Source of the DNA: Pseudomonas_T sp032052615
GTDB taxonomy: Bacteria > Pseudomonadota > Gammaproteobacteria > Pseudomonadales > Pseudomonadaceae
Reading direction: 5' to 3'
Length of the DNA: 64,000 bases
NCBI GenBank assembly: GCA_032052615.1
Contig: DAMBWF010000001.1
Span: 496,001-560,000 of the forward strand
A model generated the notes under the pieces. The model was not told the origin of the DNA. It did no database searches and saw only the letters and a program-made list of their open reading frames with translations. The position numbers and the translations under genes were made by a program. Numbering within the stretch: the first letter of the stretch is position 1; each line of letters starts with the position of its first letter. This document shows, piece by piece, positions 26,929 to 35,542 of the stretch.

Positions 26929-27180
26929 ATGAAGTTCTTCCCTGTTGCGGTCTCGATAATGGGGCTGTGTTTTTCGGCCTTGAGCTGGGCCGATGTCACG
27001 ACTGGCCTGCCTGGGCCTTCGGCCTCGGACCCTGTTACCAAAAGCCAGCATGACCGAGAGAAGAAAACCTCGCCTTCGTCTGAACCGAAAGCCGCTCCCC
27101 GGAAACACAACGAATCTTCCAAGAGCGTCATCAAGGAAAACCAACGGTTCGCTCCAGATTCGAGTCGGAAAGATTCTTAA
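26929..27180 (+). CDS. Small exported hydrophilic protein
   Basis: The protein has 83 residues. A signal peptide (MKFFPVAVSIMGLCFSALSWA) precedes a charged, Lys/Ser/Pro-rich disordered tail (KSQHDREKKTSPSSEPKAAP, then KHNESSKSVIKEN). AAGAGGAAG lies just before the ATG. Middle gene of the micro-operon 26613-27308. Function unknown. Confidence 0.6.
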   Translation: MKFFPVAVSIMGLCFSALSWADVTTGLPGPSASDPVTKSQHDREKKTSPSSEPKAAPRKHNESSKSVIKENQRFAPDSSRKDS

Positions 27181-27233
27181 CCCAACCGGGGCAGTGCTAG
27201 GCCCCTCATCTTGTACATACAAGGAGATATAAA

Positions 27234-27308
27234 ATGCGTTCGATTCTGCTCTGGCTACTGGGTGTGCCCATTCCCATCATCATCCTGTTGGCTATTTTCT
27301 GGCATTGA
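27234..27308 (+). CDS. 24-residue hydrophobic membrane peptide
   Basis: The peptide MRSILLWLLGVP...IFWH is encoded by 25 codons including the stop, behind a strong AAGGAGA ribosome site 6 bases before the ATG. Apart from Arg2, the terminal His and two prolines it is fully hydrophobic, so a single inner-membrane helix with a proline kink is expected. It is followed 19 bases later by a perfect terminator and preceded by the exported-protein gene (53-base gap). An inverted repeat CTTGTA-CA-TACAAG at 27210-27223 overlaps the ribosome site. Too short for ordinary gene callers; role unknown. Confidence 0.6.
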   Translation: MRSILLWLLGVPIPIIILLAIFWH

Positions 27309-27327
27309 ATTAACCGGCACAGAAACT

Positions 27328-27353
27328 AAAAGCCCCGCATTGCGGGGCTTTTA
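27328..27353. terminator. Bidirectional terminator ending the micro-operon
   Basis: AAAAGCCCCGCA / TGCGGGGCTTTTA hairpin with a minimal loop, between the 24-residue gene and the convergent DUF4142 gene. Confidence 0.9.
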
Positions 27354-27364
27354 GTTAGAAGAGA

Positions 27365-27877
27365 TTATTTAGCCTTCTTGTGAGAGGCCGCAAGTTGCTT
27401 GGCCATCTCCAAATGTTTTTCCAGTTTAGGCAGGGTTTGTTTGACGAAAGCCTTTAGTTCCGGATCTTCGACGGTTTCGGCTTCGCGGTAGAGCTTGATG
27501 GTTTCTTCATGAGCCTTGATCTGGTTGTTGGCATAGGCTTCGTCGAAGGATTCTCCATCGCGCATCTGGAGGATCATTTTCTTGGCCTTGTTCATCAACT
27601 CGGCATCGTCGGCTACCTTGAGTTTCTTCTGCTGGGCGATGCTAGCCAGTTCCTTGTTGGCGGCGGTGTGATCGTCGACCATCGTCTGAGCAAAGCTTTT
27701 CACATCGGCGGCGGTTCCCTTGTTCAGGGCCAGTTTTCCAGTTTCGATTTCGGCAATGCCCTTGGCGGAGGCTTCGTCTACGAACTCGCTCGGCTTCATG
27801 TGGTCGGCGGCATAGGCCGAGGCCATCATACCCATGTAAGTAGCAATAGCACCGGCAAGCAGAGTCTTCATGTTCAT
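27365..27877 (-). CDS. Exported DUF4142 protein
   Basis: The protein has 170 residues from MNMKTLLAGAIATYMG, the start with an AAGGGA ribosome site about 8 bases upstream; two in-frame starts lie farther upstream. A signal peptide ends near SAYAADHM. The mature part is a helical ferritin-like bundle typical of DUF4142: FVDEASAKGIAEIETGKLAL, VKSFAQTMVDDHTAANKEL, AYANNQIKAHEETIKLYREA. Periplasmic; linked in various bacteria to envelope stress, but not assigned a biochemical role. Confidence 0.88.
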   Translation of the reverse strand: MNMKTLLAGAIATYMGMMASAYAADHMKPSEFVDEASAKGIAEIETGKLALNKGTAADVKSFAQTMVDDHTAANKELASIAQQKKLKVADDAELMNKAKKMILQMRDGESFDEAYANNQIKAHEETIKLYREAETVEDPELKAFVKQTLPKLEKHLEMAKQLAASHKKAK

Positions 27878-28075
27878 GGAGTTTCCCTTCATAACGGACA
27901 ATGGACAGATGTGACGGGCTCAGCACGTTTGCTGGAGTCAACAGTGTGACCCACATGGTGCGATGGGGGTTCAGGCTAAAGAGCGAACAGTCTCGAGAGG
28001 CAATAAAAGGGGAACTCTTGGCCGCCTCGTTTTTCTGAACTACCAAGCAATTCCCAACCTGAATGGAGTTCGTCC

Positions 28076-28342
28076 ATGAAAAAAACTCTTATCGCTACTG
28101 TCGCTGCCTTTTCCTGCCTGGGCGCGGGTGTCGCGCTGGCGGATCGCCCCGGGGCGGATTGGATCACCCTTGAGCAGGCCCTCGAAAAAGCCAAGGCTGC
28201 CGGTTATACCCAGGTCTTCAAAATCGAAGCCGACAACGACGGCTACTGGGAGGGTGAGGGCGCCAAGGGCCAGGACAACAAGACCTACGAGTTCCGCATC
28301 GACGGCAAGAGTGGCCAAGTGCTGCGAGATCAAGTGGACTGA
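28076..28342 (+). CDS. Small exported PepSY-domain protein
   Basis: The protein has 88 residues. A signal peptide ends at GVALADR. The remaining 65 residues form one PepSY domain: ITLEQALEKAKAAGYTQVFKIEADND, then YEFRIDGKSGQVLRDQ, whose last strand pattern is diagnostic. Family members are thought to bind or inhibit proteases or to sense metals. The subtilisin-type autotransporters 750 bases downstream make a protease-related role conceivable but unproven. Confidence 0.85.
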   Translation: MKKTLIATVAAFSCLGAGVALADRPGADWITLEQALEKAKAAGYTQVFKIEADNDGYWEGEGAKGQDNKTYEFRIDGKSGQVLRDQVD

Positions 28343-28429
28343 TGGAACCAGGCCCCGCCGCGAGACGGGGCCTCATCGGGCCCGCCGGGCTTTCTTTCGG
28401 GGGCCGCTTCTGGTAAAAATGCCGCTCCC

Positions 28430-28503
28430 GCGGGCGTCGTATAATGGCATTACCTGAGCTTCCCAAGCTCATGACGAGGGTTCGATTCCCTTCGCCCGCT
28501 CCA
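28430..28503 (+). tRNA. tRNA-Gly (anticodon CCC)
   Basis: The 74-base gene forms a complete cloverleaf: acceptor GCGGGCG / CGCCCGC, anticodon arm GAGCT-TTCCCAA-AGCTC-like stem with CCC anticodon, T-arm with GGTTCGATTCC, discriminator T and an encoded CCA. It closely matches the E. coli glyU gene. Confidence 0.97.
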
Positions 28504-28511
28504 GATATCCC

Positions 28512-28552
28512 CAAAGCCCCCGAACGCCCAGCGTCTCGGGGGCTTTGTTTTT
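28512..28552 (+). terminator. Terminator after tRNA-Gly
   Basis: A 12-base perfect stem CAAAGCCCCCGA / TCGGGGGCTTTG with a 12-base loop, followed by TTTTT, 9 bases after the tRNA. Confidence 0.9.
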
Positions 28553-28605
28553 GAGCTTGGATAGCGAGGCGTCGCTATACGGGCTCTCGGGAAGGAGAGC
28601 GGTGC

Positions 28606-28832
28606 ATGCTGTATTGCTGCGGGCGCCAAGCGAATATCGGCGATCAAGTACTCATTGAGTCTGGCCGCACATGGGTAGGGTCGAAGCCATCATCGAAACG
28701 GTTGACGACTTGACGTATCGGCAAGTCGACGAGCCAGGACTCCTGATCAAGGCCGAGCCATTCGGTTTTGTGTTCTGGCCTCGGAGCGATCCTGATCCTG
28801 TCGTATTGATGGCTCGCGCGGATCAAACGTAA
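28606..28832 (+). pseudogene. Frameshifted small gene next to tRNA-Gly
   Basis: A frame opening at ATG 28606 behind an excellent AAGGAG site (spacing 8) reads MLYCCGRQANIGDQVLIE, then runs into unrelated codons and a stop at 28714. From 28671 a different frame continues sensibly (MGRVEAIIETVDDL, then VDEPGLLIKAEPFGFVFWP and PDPVVLMARAD) to a stop at 28832. The two halves join into one plausible protein of about 75 residues, interrupted by a frameshift near 28670. I do not recognise the family. A sequencing error is the alternative. The remaining 28833-29088 is AT-rich with no supported gene. Confidence 0.45.
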
Positions 28833-29088
28833 GCGGACACGCTGAGCTTGATAAGCCGCTTGGCAGCTACACCTACGACCCTGCAACTATAAGTAACAGC
28901 CTCCTCAACGTCTGGACATGAATAGCGTGGACGGCTTTTTGCATTAAGTCGGTTGCTGTTAACAGGACTACCAATAAAGTCTGAAGTTAAATGGCCACTA
29001 CCTCGGCGGTAACCCGAATCGCTTGACCCTTGTGCGTGCGGGCTTGTTCGAGCCATTCAAATAGCGCTCACCGCACTGTCATTGCGAG

Positions 29089-32000
29089 ATGACAAATCTG
29101 TTGCCAAACCTGCAAGTGCCAACTATGTTCAACCGCACTCAATCAAGTCGGATATTTGACAGGTGTGCAGGGATGCGAGAGTCCAAGGCTGTTATTGCTG
29201 TCCGTTATTCCTTTAAACCCGCAAAAAATGGCGCCTTGTGCGCCTTGTTCTTTACCCTGGGTTGCCCTGCCCATGCCGATTATATCGAGCAGGGAAAGTT
29301 GGGCGATGCGGCCAGTTGGCGTTCGGCGGAGTTCCGGAGCGATTGGGGTCTGGGCCGTATCCAGGCCGACCAGGCGTATGCCGCAGGTATAACGGGTACC
29401 GGCGTCAAGATCGGCGCGCTGGATTCCGGATTCGACACGTCCCATCCCGAGGCGAGCCCGTCCCGCTACCACGCGGTCACCGCCAGCGGCACTTATGCCG
29501 ACGGCTCGGCCTTCAGCGTCACGGGGGCGCTCAACCCCAACAACGACAGCCACGGTACCCATGTGACCGGCACCATGGGCGCGGCCCGGGATGGGGGCGG
29601 GATGCACGGGGTGGCGTACAACGCCCAAGTCTACGTGGCCAATACCAACCAGAACGACAGTTTCCTCTTCGGCCCCAACCCGGACCCTCGCTATTTCAGG
29701 GCCGCCTACGGCGCGCTGGCCGATGCCGGGGTGCGCGCCATCAACAACAGCTGGGGCAGCCAGCCGCCGGACGTCACCTACGCCACCCTCGAAGGGCTGC
29801 ATGCGGCCTATGCCCAGCATTTCAATCGGGGAACTTGGCTGGACGAAGCGGCCAGCGTCTCGCGCCGTGGCGTGATCAACGTGTTCAGCGCCGGCAACTC
29901 CGGTTACCCCAACGCCAGCGTGCGCGCCTCCTTGCCCTATTTCGAGCCGGACCTGGAAGGCCACTGGCTGGCCGTGTCGGGCCTCGATAGCGACAACAAG
30001 CAGCGCTACAACCAGTGTGGGTATGCCAAGTATTGGTGCATCACCACCCCGGGGCGGCTGATCAACAGCACCATCCCGGGCGGCGCCTACGCCAACAAGT
30101 CCGGCACCTCCATGGCCGCGCCTCACGCCACCGGTGCGCTGGCGCTGGTGATGGAGCGCTATCCCTACCTGAACAACGAGCAGGCGTTGCAGGTGCTGCT
30201 GACCACCGCGACCCAGCTCGACGGTTCGATCACCCAGGCGCCCACCGACAGCGTGGGTTGGGGCGTGCCCGACTTGGGCCGGGCGATGCGCGGCCCAGGC
30301 CAGTTGCTGGGTACGTTCGACGCCACCCTGGGCGCGGGCCAGAACGATGTCTGGAGCAACGACATCTCCGACCGGGCCCTGGCCCAGCGCCAAGCCGAGG
30401 ACGCGGCCGAGCAGGCCGCCTGGCAACGCACTCTGGTCAGCCGGGGTTGGCAGGACGGCCTTCCCGACACCGCCACCCAGCAGGACCGGACCGACTATGC
30501 CATCGGCACCGCTCGGGCGGCGGCCGCCGCCCGCCGCCAATACCAGGGCAGCCTGGTCAAGTCTGGCGCCGGCCGACTGGTGCTGGAAGGCCACAACACC
30601 TACCGGGGCGAAACCGTCGTCAACGGGGGACTGCTGACGGTCAACGGTTCACTTGCCGCGGGTGTGCGGGTCAACGACGGGGGGACTCTGGGAGGCACGG
30701 GGCGGGTCGGAGGGCTGGTCGCGCGCAGCGGCGCTCGCGTCGCCCCGGGCAACACCATCGGCACGCTGCATGTCGATGGCGACGCGACCTTCGAACCGGG
30801 TTCGACCTACGCGGTGGAGGTGTCTCCCAGCGCCAGCGATCGCCTCGTCGCCACCGGTCGCGCCATGGTTTCGGGCGCGAACATGACCCTGGCGGTCGAC
30901 GACACGCCTGTCGCGCTGAGCGCCGCGCCGAACCAGAGCCTCTTGGGGCACACCTACAACGTGTTGCAGGCGACCAACGGGGTCGACGGTCGGTTCGGCG
31001 CCGTGTCTTCCCCCTATGTCTTCCTGGGTGGCCGGCTCGACTATGCCCCCACCGGCGTCGCCTTGAACCTGGAGCGTACGGCCGCGTTCGCCAGCGTGGC
31101 GCGCACCTCCAACCAGGCAGCGGTGGCGACGGCCGCCGAGGGCCTGGGCGCCAGCCACGCCGTGTACGAGAACCTGATGCGGGCGCCAAGCGTGGCCTCG
31201 GCCCGGGATAGCCTCCAGTCATTGTCCGGCGAGCTACACCCCGCCGTGGGCACGGTCCTGATCGACGACAGCCGCCATCTGCGGGAGGCGGTCGGCGAGC
31301 GCCTGAGGGGCCCCGGTTCAGCACCCGAAGACCGGGATGCCGTATGGCTCAAGGCCCTGGGTGCCTGGGGCAAGGCCGATTCGCGCCACGACACGGCCGG
31401 CTACACCACCTCCCTCGGCGGCCTGCTGGCCGGTGTCGACGGCGACGTCGCCGAGGATACGCGCCTGGGCCTGTTCGCCGGCTACAGCGACAGTTCGCTG
31501 AACATGGGCTCCGGCACCCATTCGCGAGCATCGGTGGACGGCTACCACTTGGGCGCTTACCTCGGCCACGAGATCGGCGCGTTGCGCCTGACCCTCGGCG
31601 GCGCCCAGGGCTGGCACCGCATCGATGCCACCCGCGACGTGCAGGTGATCGGTGCCAGCGGCAAGGAGAAGACCAAGCACGATGCGCGAACCGCGCAGGT
31701 GTTCACCGAGGCGGCCTACCGCATCCCGTTGCGGCAGGCGGTACTCGAGCCGTTCGCCAACCTGGCCTATGTGCGCCTGGATACCGATCGCTTCACCGAG
31801 AAGGGCGACGCGGCGGCCCTGTCCGCCAGTGACGACACCCGCGAGGCGGTACTCGGGACCCTCGGGGCGCGGGCCTCGAAGACGATCGCGCTGACCGCTC
31901 GCCAGGACCTCGACCTCGCGGGCAGCCTCGGCTGGCAGCACAACCTGAGCGACATCGAGAGCGAGCGGCATTTGGCCTTCGCTTCCGGCGACGGTCGCTT

Positions 32001-32163
32001 CGCCGTCGAAAGCTCACCCCTGGTTCGCGACGCCGCGCGCGTCGGCGCCCACGCCAGCCTGGCGCTGGGCAGGGATGCCAAGGTAAGCCTGGACTACAGC
32101 GGCCAACTGGCCGGGCGCGAGAGCAGCCATGGCGTCGGGCTGAGCCTCGACTGGCGGTTCTGA
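29089..32163 (+). CDS. Subtilisin-like autotransporter protease (first of tandem pair)
   Basis: The protein has 1024 residues. It is a secreted serine protease: after an extended, poorly defined signal region (cleavage near PAHADY) comes a subtilase domain at about 85-400 with Asp112 (ALDSGFD), His155 (DSHGTHVTG), oxyanion Asn270 (SAGNSG) and Ser341 (GTSMAAPH). Residues about 490-690 carry beta-helix passenger repeats (SGAGRLVLEGHNTYRGETVV). The last about 280 residues are a type V autotransporter barrel ending in Phe (LSLDWRF). Similar in design to the P. aeruginosa EprS-type protease. The start is uncertain; MRESKAVIAV at 29173 is an alternative. Confidence 0.92.
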   Translation: MTNLLPNLQVPTMFNRTQSSRIFDRCAGMRESKAVIAVRYSFKPAKNGALCALFFTLGCPAHADYIEQGKLGDAASWRSAEFRSDWGLGRIQADQAYAAGITGTGVKIGALDSGFDTSHPEASPSRYHAVTASGTYADGSAFSVTGALNPNNDSHGTHVTGTMGAARDGGGMHGVAYNAQVYVANTNQNDSFLFGPNPDPRYFRAAYGALADAGVRAINNSWGSQPPDVTYATLEGLHAAYAQHFNRGTWLDEAASVSRRGVINVFSAGNSGYPNASVRASLPYFEPDLEGHWLAVSGLDSDNKQRYNQCGYAKYWCITTPGRLINSTIPGGAYANKSGTSMAAPHATGALALVMERYPYLNNEQALQVLLTTATQLDGSITQAPTDSVGWGVPDLGRAMRGPGQLLGTFDATLGAGQNDVWSNDISDRALAQRQAEDAAEQAAWQRTLVSRGWQDGLPDTATQQDRTDYAIGTARAAAAARRQYQGSLVKSGAGRLVLEGHNTYRGETVVNGGLLTVNGSLAAGVRVNDGGTLGGTGRVGGLVARSGARVAPGNTIGTLHVDGDATFEPGSTYAVEVSPSASDRLVATGRAMVSGANMTLAVDDTPVALSAAPNQSLLGHTYNVLQATNGVDGRFGAVSSPYVFLGGRLDYAPTGVALNLERTAAFASVARTSNQAAVATAAEGLGASHAVYENLMRAPSVASARDSLQSLSGELHPAVGTVLIDDSRHLREAVGERLRGPGSAPEDRDAVWLKALGAWGKADSRHDTAGYTTSLGGLLAGVDGDVAEDTRLGLFAGYSDSSLNMGSGTHSRASVDGYHLGAYLGHEIGALRLTLGGAQGWHRIDATRDVQVIGASGKEKTKHDARTAQVFTEAAYRIPLRQAVLEPFANLAYVRLDTDRFTEKGDAAALSASDDTREAVLGTLGARASKTIALTARQDLDLAGSLGWQHNLSDIESERHLAFASGDGRFAVESSPLVRDAARVGAHASLALGRDAKVSLDYSGQLAGRESSHGVGLSLDWRF

Positions 32164-32255
32164 GCCGGTACTCACTCGATTCGAACAACAACAACGCACA
32201 GGTCGCCCGGGCAGGCGCGCGGGTTTCGTGTGCGTTAACTAAGGACGGTAGTTTC

Positions 32256-35200
32256 ATGAAAAATGCGTTCAAGACTCGACAGGCTCCTGTCACCCCCCTC
32301 CGCCAGACCATCCGGGCCATCAATCGCGCCTCCCGCGGCGCGCTGGCCTGCTACCTCGGGACCCTGGGCATGGCCCAGGCCGCTCCGTACGTCGAGGCGG
32401 GCCAGATCGGCAATGCCGCCAGTTGGCGCAGCGCCGAGTTCAACGCCGACTGGGGGCTGGGCGCCATCCATGCCGACCAGGCCTACGCTGGCGGCTACAC
32501 CGGCAAGGGCGTCAAGCTGGGGATCTTCGACCAGCCGGTCTACGCCGCACACCCGGAATTCGCCAGCCGCGACAAGGTGATCACCCTGATCACCACCGGC
32601 ATCCGCGAATACACCGACCCCTACATCCCGGTGCACGCCGGCGATCCGTTCCGCTACGACGGCTCGCCGAGCCGCGACTCCAACGGCAAGCTGGGCAACC
32701 ACGGCACCCACGTGGGCGGCATCGCCGCCGGCAACCGCGACGGCGGGCCGATGCATGGGGTGGCCTTCGGCGCGCAGATCGTCAGCGCCGACAACGGCGA
32801 CCCCGGGCCCGAGGACGGTATCGTGCTGGGCAACGACGGCGGGGTATACCAGGCCGGTTGGAACGCCCTGATCGAGAGCGGTGCGCGGATCATCAACAAC
32901 AGCTGGGGTATCGGCATCACCGACCGCTTCGACCAGGGCGGCAAGGACCCGGCCTTCCCGCACTTCACCGTGCAGGACGCCCAGGCCCAGTTCGATCAGA
33001 TCCGACAGATCCTCGGCACCCGCCAGGGGGGCGCATACCAGGGCGCCATCGACGCCGCCCGCAGCGGAGTGGTGGCCATCTTCGCGGCGGGCAACGACTA
33101 CAACCTGAACAACCCCGACGCCATCGCCGGGCTGGGCTACTTCGTGCCGGAGATCGCCCCCAACTGGCTGACCGTGGCCGCCTTGCAACAGAACCCCGAT
33201 GCCGCCTCGGCCGTCACGACGCCCTACACCCTGAGCACCTTCTCGTCCCGCTGCGGCTACACCGCCAGCTTTTGCGTGTCGGCCCCCGGGACGCGCATCT
33301 ACAGTTCCGTGCTCAATGGCACCAGCCTGGACAACATCACCGTCGGCTGGGCCAACAAGAACGGCACCTCCATGGCGGCGCCCCACGTCGCGGGCAGCAT
33401 GGCGGTGCTGATGGAGCGCTTCCCCTACATGAGCGGCGCGCAGGTGGCCAGCGTGCTGAAGACCACCGCCACCGACCTCGGCGCCCCGGGCGTCGATGCG
33501 CTCTACGGCTGGGGCATGATCAACCTGGGCAAGGCCATCGATGGCCCGAGCATGTTCGTCACCGAGGCGGACATTCCGACCGAGTTCCGCGTCGCCGGCG
33601 CCTATGGCGACAGTCAGTTCGTCGCCGACCTGCCCGGCGTCGGCGCGGTGATCGACGCTGGCAAGCCGACCCAGCGCACCTGCAGCGGGCCCCAATGCGG
33701 GCTGGACGTGTGGCGCAACGGCATCTCCGGGCATGGCGGCCTGACCAAGCAAGGCATAGGCACCCTGGTGCTGACCGGCGCCAGTACCTACAGCGGTCCG
33801 ACCCTGGTCAACCAGGGCCGCCTGGCCGTGGAGGGCTCGCTGACCTCGGCGGTGACGGTCAACGACAGCGGCGTGCTCAGTGGCACCGGCCGTGTCGGCT
33901 CCCTGACCGCCAACCGCGGTGGTTTCGTTGCCCCGGGTAACTCCGTCGGCACCCTGAACGTGACTGGCGACCTCCACTTGGCGCCGGGCTCGACCTATGC
34001 GGCCGAGTTCTCGTCCAGCGGCGGCGACCGCCTCGTGGTGGGCGGTCTGGCCTCCGTCGAGGGCGCCCATCTGGCGATGTCCATTGAAAACGACGCCTCG
34101 CTGCTAAGCGCCCGGCAGGCGACCAGCGTGCTCGGGCGCCGGTACGAGGTGCTGCAGGCCGCCGGCGGCATCCAAGGCCGGTTCGACACCGTGCTGGCGG
34201 ACTATGCCTTCCTGGGCGGTGATCTGGCCTATACCGGCACCGGTCTGAGCCTAGCGGTCGAGCGCAACGGCGACAGCTTCGCCAGTGTCGCCTGGACCGC
34301 CAACCAGCGCAGCGTGGCCATGGCCGCCGAGCGGCTGGGGGCGGGTCACGGGGTATACGAGAGCGTACTGCTGAGCCGCGATGCCGCCACCGCCCGCCAA
34401 GCCTTCACCCAATTGTCGGGCGAGGTGCACCCGGCCATCGCCACCCAATTGATCGAGGACAGCCGCCAGCTTCGCGACGCGATGGGCGAGCGCCTGCGCG
34501 CCGACGGGCTGTACGACCAACCGACGCCGAACGCCGACGATAACGTCTGGGTCAAGGCGCTGGGCGCCTGGGGCAAGGGCGACGGCGACCGCCACGGCGC
34601 CAGCTCGACCTCGTCCTTGGGCGGCGTGCTGCTGGGCGTCGATGGCCTGGTCGGCGACCGCACCCGCCTGGGCGCGGTCGTTGGCTACAGCGACACGTCG
34701 CTGGGCCTGGGGGACGACACCCACTCCCACGCTTCGGCGGACAGCTACCACCTGGGCGCGTACCTGGGGCACGAAGCGGGTGCCCTGCGCCTGAGCGCGG
34801 GCGCGTCCCATAGCTGGCACCGGATCGACGTGAAGCGCGACTTGCAATTCGGTCCGTTCGCCGACCACCAGAAGGTCAAGCGCGACGCGCAGTCGACCCA
34901 GGTCTTCACCGAGGCGGCCTACCGCCTGGACCTGCAGCCCGTGGTGCTGGAGCCGTTCGCCAACCTTGCCTACGTGCACCTGGCCAGCGACAACTTCACC
35001 GAGAAGGGCGGTGCCACGGCATTGGAGGGCGACGATGACAACCGCGACGCCGTGCTTTCCACCCTGGGCGTTCGCGCCGGCGACCGCTTCGGCGTCTTCG
35101 GCGGAAAGACCTTGGACGTCTCCGGCACCCTGGGCTGGCAGCACAGCCTGAGCGATGTCTCGTCCGAGCAGCACCTGGCGTTCGCCGGCGGCGCGGATAG

Positions 35201-35366
35201 CTTCGCCGTGCGAAGCGTCTCGCTGGACCGTGACGCCGCCGTGGTCGGCGCCCGCGCCAGCCTGGCCGTGAGCGAGGACGCGCGCGTCAACCTGGACTAC
35301 AACGGCCTGCTGGGTTCGCGCGACAAGACTCACGGTGTGGGCCTGTCCCTGGACTGGCGATTCTGA
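32256..35366 (+). CDS. Subtilisin-like autotransporter protease (second of tandem pair)
   Basis: The protein has 1036 residues and is paralogous throughout to the preceding gene, 92 bases away. Triad: Asp92 (GIFDQPVY), His149 (GNHGTHVGG), oxyanion Asn280 (AAGND), Ser372 (GTSMAAPH). A disulfide-like pair occurs in PTQRTCSGPQCG, absent from copy 1. Passenger repeats at about 500-570 (GIGTLVLTGASTYSGPTLV) and a C-terminal barrel ending LSLDWRF. The catalytic domain has an insertion after the first Asp strand (DKVITLITTGIREYTDPYIP) that copy 1 lacks, suggesting different substrate specificity. Confidence 0.92.
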   Translation: MKNAFKTRQAPVTPLRQTIRAINRASRGALACYLGTLGMAQAAPYVEAGQIGNAASWRSAEFNADWGLGAIHADQAYAGGYTGKGVKLGIFDQPVYAAHPEFASRDKVITLITTGIREYTDPYIPVHAGDPFRYDGSPSRDSNGKLGNHGTHVGGIAAGNRDGGPMHGVAFGAQIVSADNGDPGPEDGIVLGNDGGVYQAGWNALIESGARIINNSWGIGITDRFDQGGKDPAFPHFTVQDAQAQFDQIRQILGTRQGGAYQGAIDAARSGVVAIFAAGNDYNLNNPDAIAGLGYFVPEIAPNWLTVAALQQNPDAASAVTTPYTLSTFSSRCGYTASFCVSAPGTRIYSSVLNGTSLDNITVGWANKNGTSMAAPHVAGSMAVLMERFPYMSGAQVASVLKTTATDLGAPGVDALYGWGMINLGKAIDGPSMFVTEADIPTEFRVAGAYGDSQFVADLPGVGAVIDAGKPTQRTCSGPQCGLDVWRNGISGHGGLTKQGIGTLVLTGASTYSGPTLVNQGRLAVEGSLTSAVTVNDSGVLSGTGRVGSLTANRGGFVAPGNSVGTLNVTGDLHLAPGSTYAAEFSSSGGDRLVVGGLASVEGAHLAMSIENDASLLSARQATSVLGRRYEVLQAAGGIQGRFDTVLADYAFLGGDLAYTGTGLSLAVERNGDSFASVAWTANQRSVAMAAERLGAGHGVYESVLLSRDAATARQAFTQLSGEVHPAIATQLIEDSRQLRDAMGERLRADGLYDQPTPNADDNVWVKALGAWGKGDGDRHGASSTSSLGGVLLGVDGLVGDRTRLGAVVGYSDTSLGLGDDTHSHASADSYHLGAYLGHEAGALRLSAGASHSWHRIDVKRDLQFGPFADHQKVKRDAQSTQVFTEAAYRLDLQPVVLEPFANLAYVHLASDNFTEKGGATALEGDDDNRDAVLSTLGVRAGDRFGVFGGKTLDVSGTLGWQHSLSDVSSEQHLAFAGGADSFAVRSVSLDRDAAVVGARASLAVSEDARVNLDYNGLLGSRDKTHGVGLSLDWRF

Positions 35367-35392
35367 TGGCCGATTGAGCGCGCGCCTGCGGA

Positions 35393-35510
35393 ACGGCCGG
35401 CTTTTCGCGTGAGGCGAGGGCTGGCCGTATCCGTTTGGGTGTCCGAGGGGCGGCGGTGGAAACGCTGCGCGGTTTCCACCCTACGGGTGGGCAACGTTTA
35501 TGTGTCACCT
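35393..35510. repeat. Direct repeat copy 1 with internal hairpin
   Basis: About 118 bases that recur with about 85-90 percent identity at 35543-35661. Each copy starts ACGGCCGG and contains GGCCGTATCCGTTTG, CCGAGGGGCGGCGGTGGAAA, then a hairpin GGTGGAAA / TTTCCACC (35455-35480), and ends GGGCAACGTTTATGTG. The hairpin core is of the kind found widely between Pseudomonas genes. Confidence 0.75.
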
Positions 35511-35542
35511 GTCGAATATAAGGTGAGCAACCTTATGTTGGG

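Noticed and set aside
32235..34070. A 611-codon open frame on the minus strand inside the second autotransporter
   Set aside because: Mirror frame of the protease gene, low-complexity His/Gly/Val composition, no start signal.
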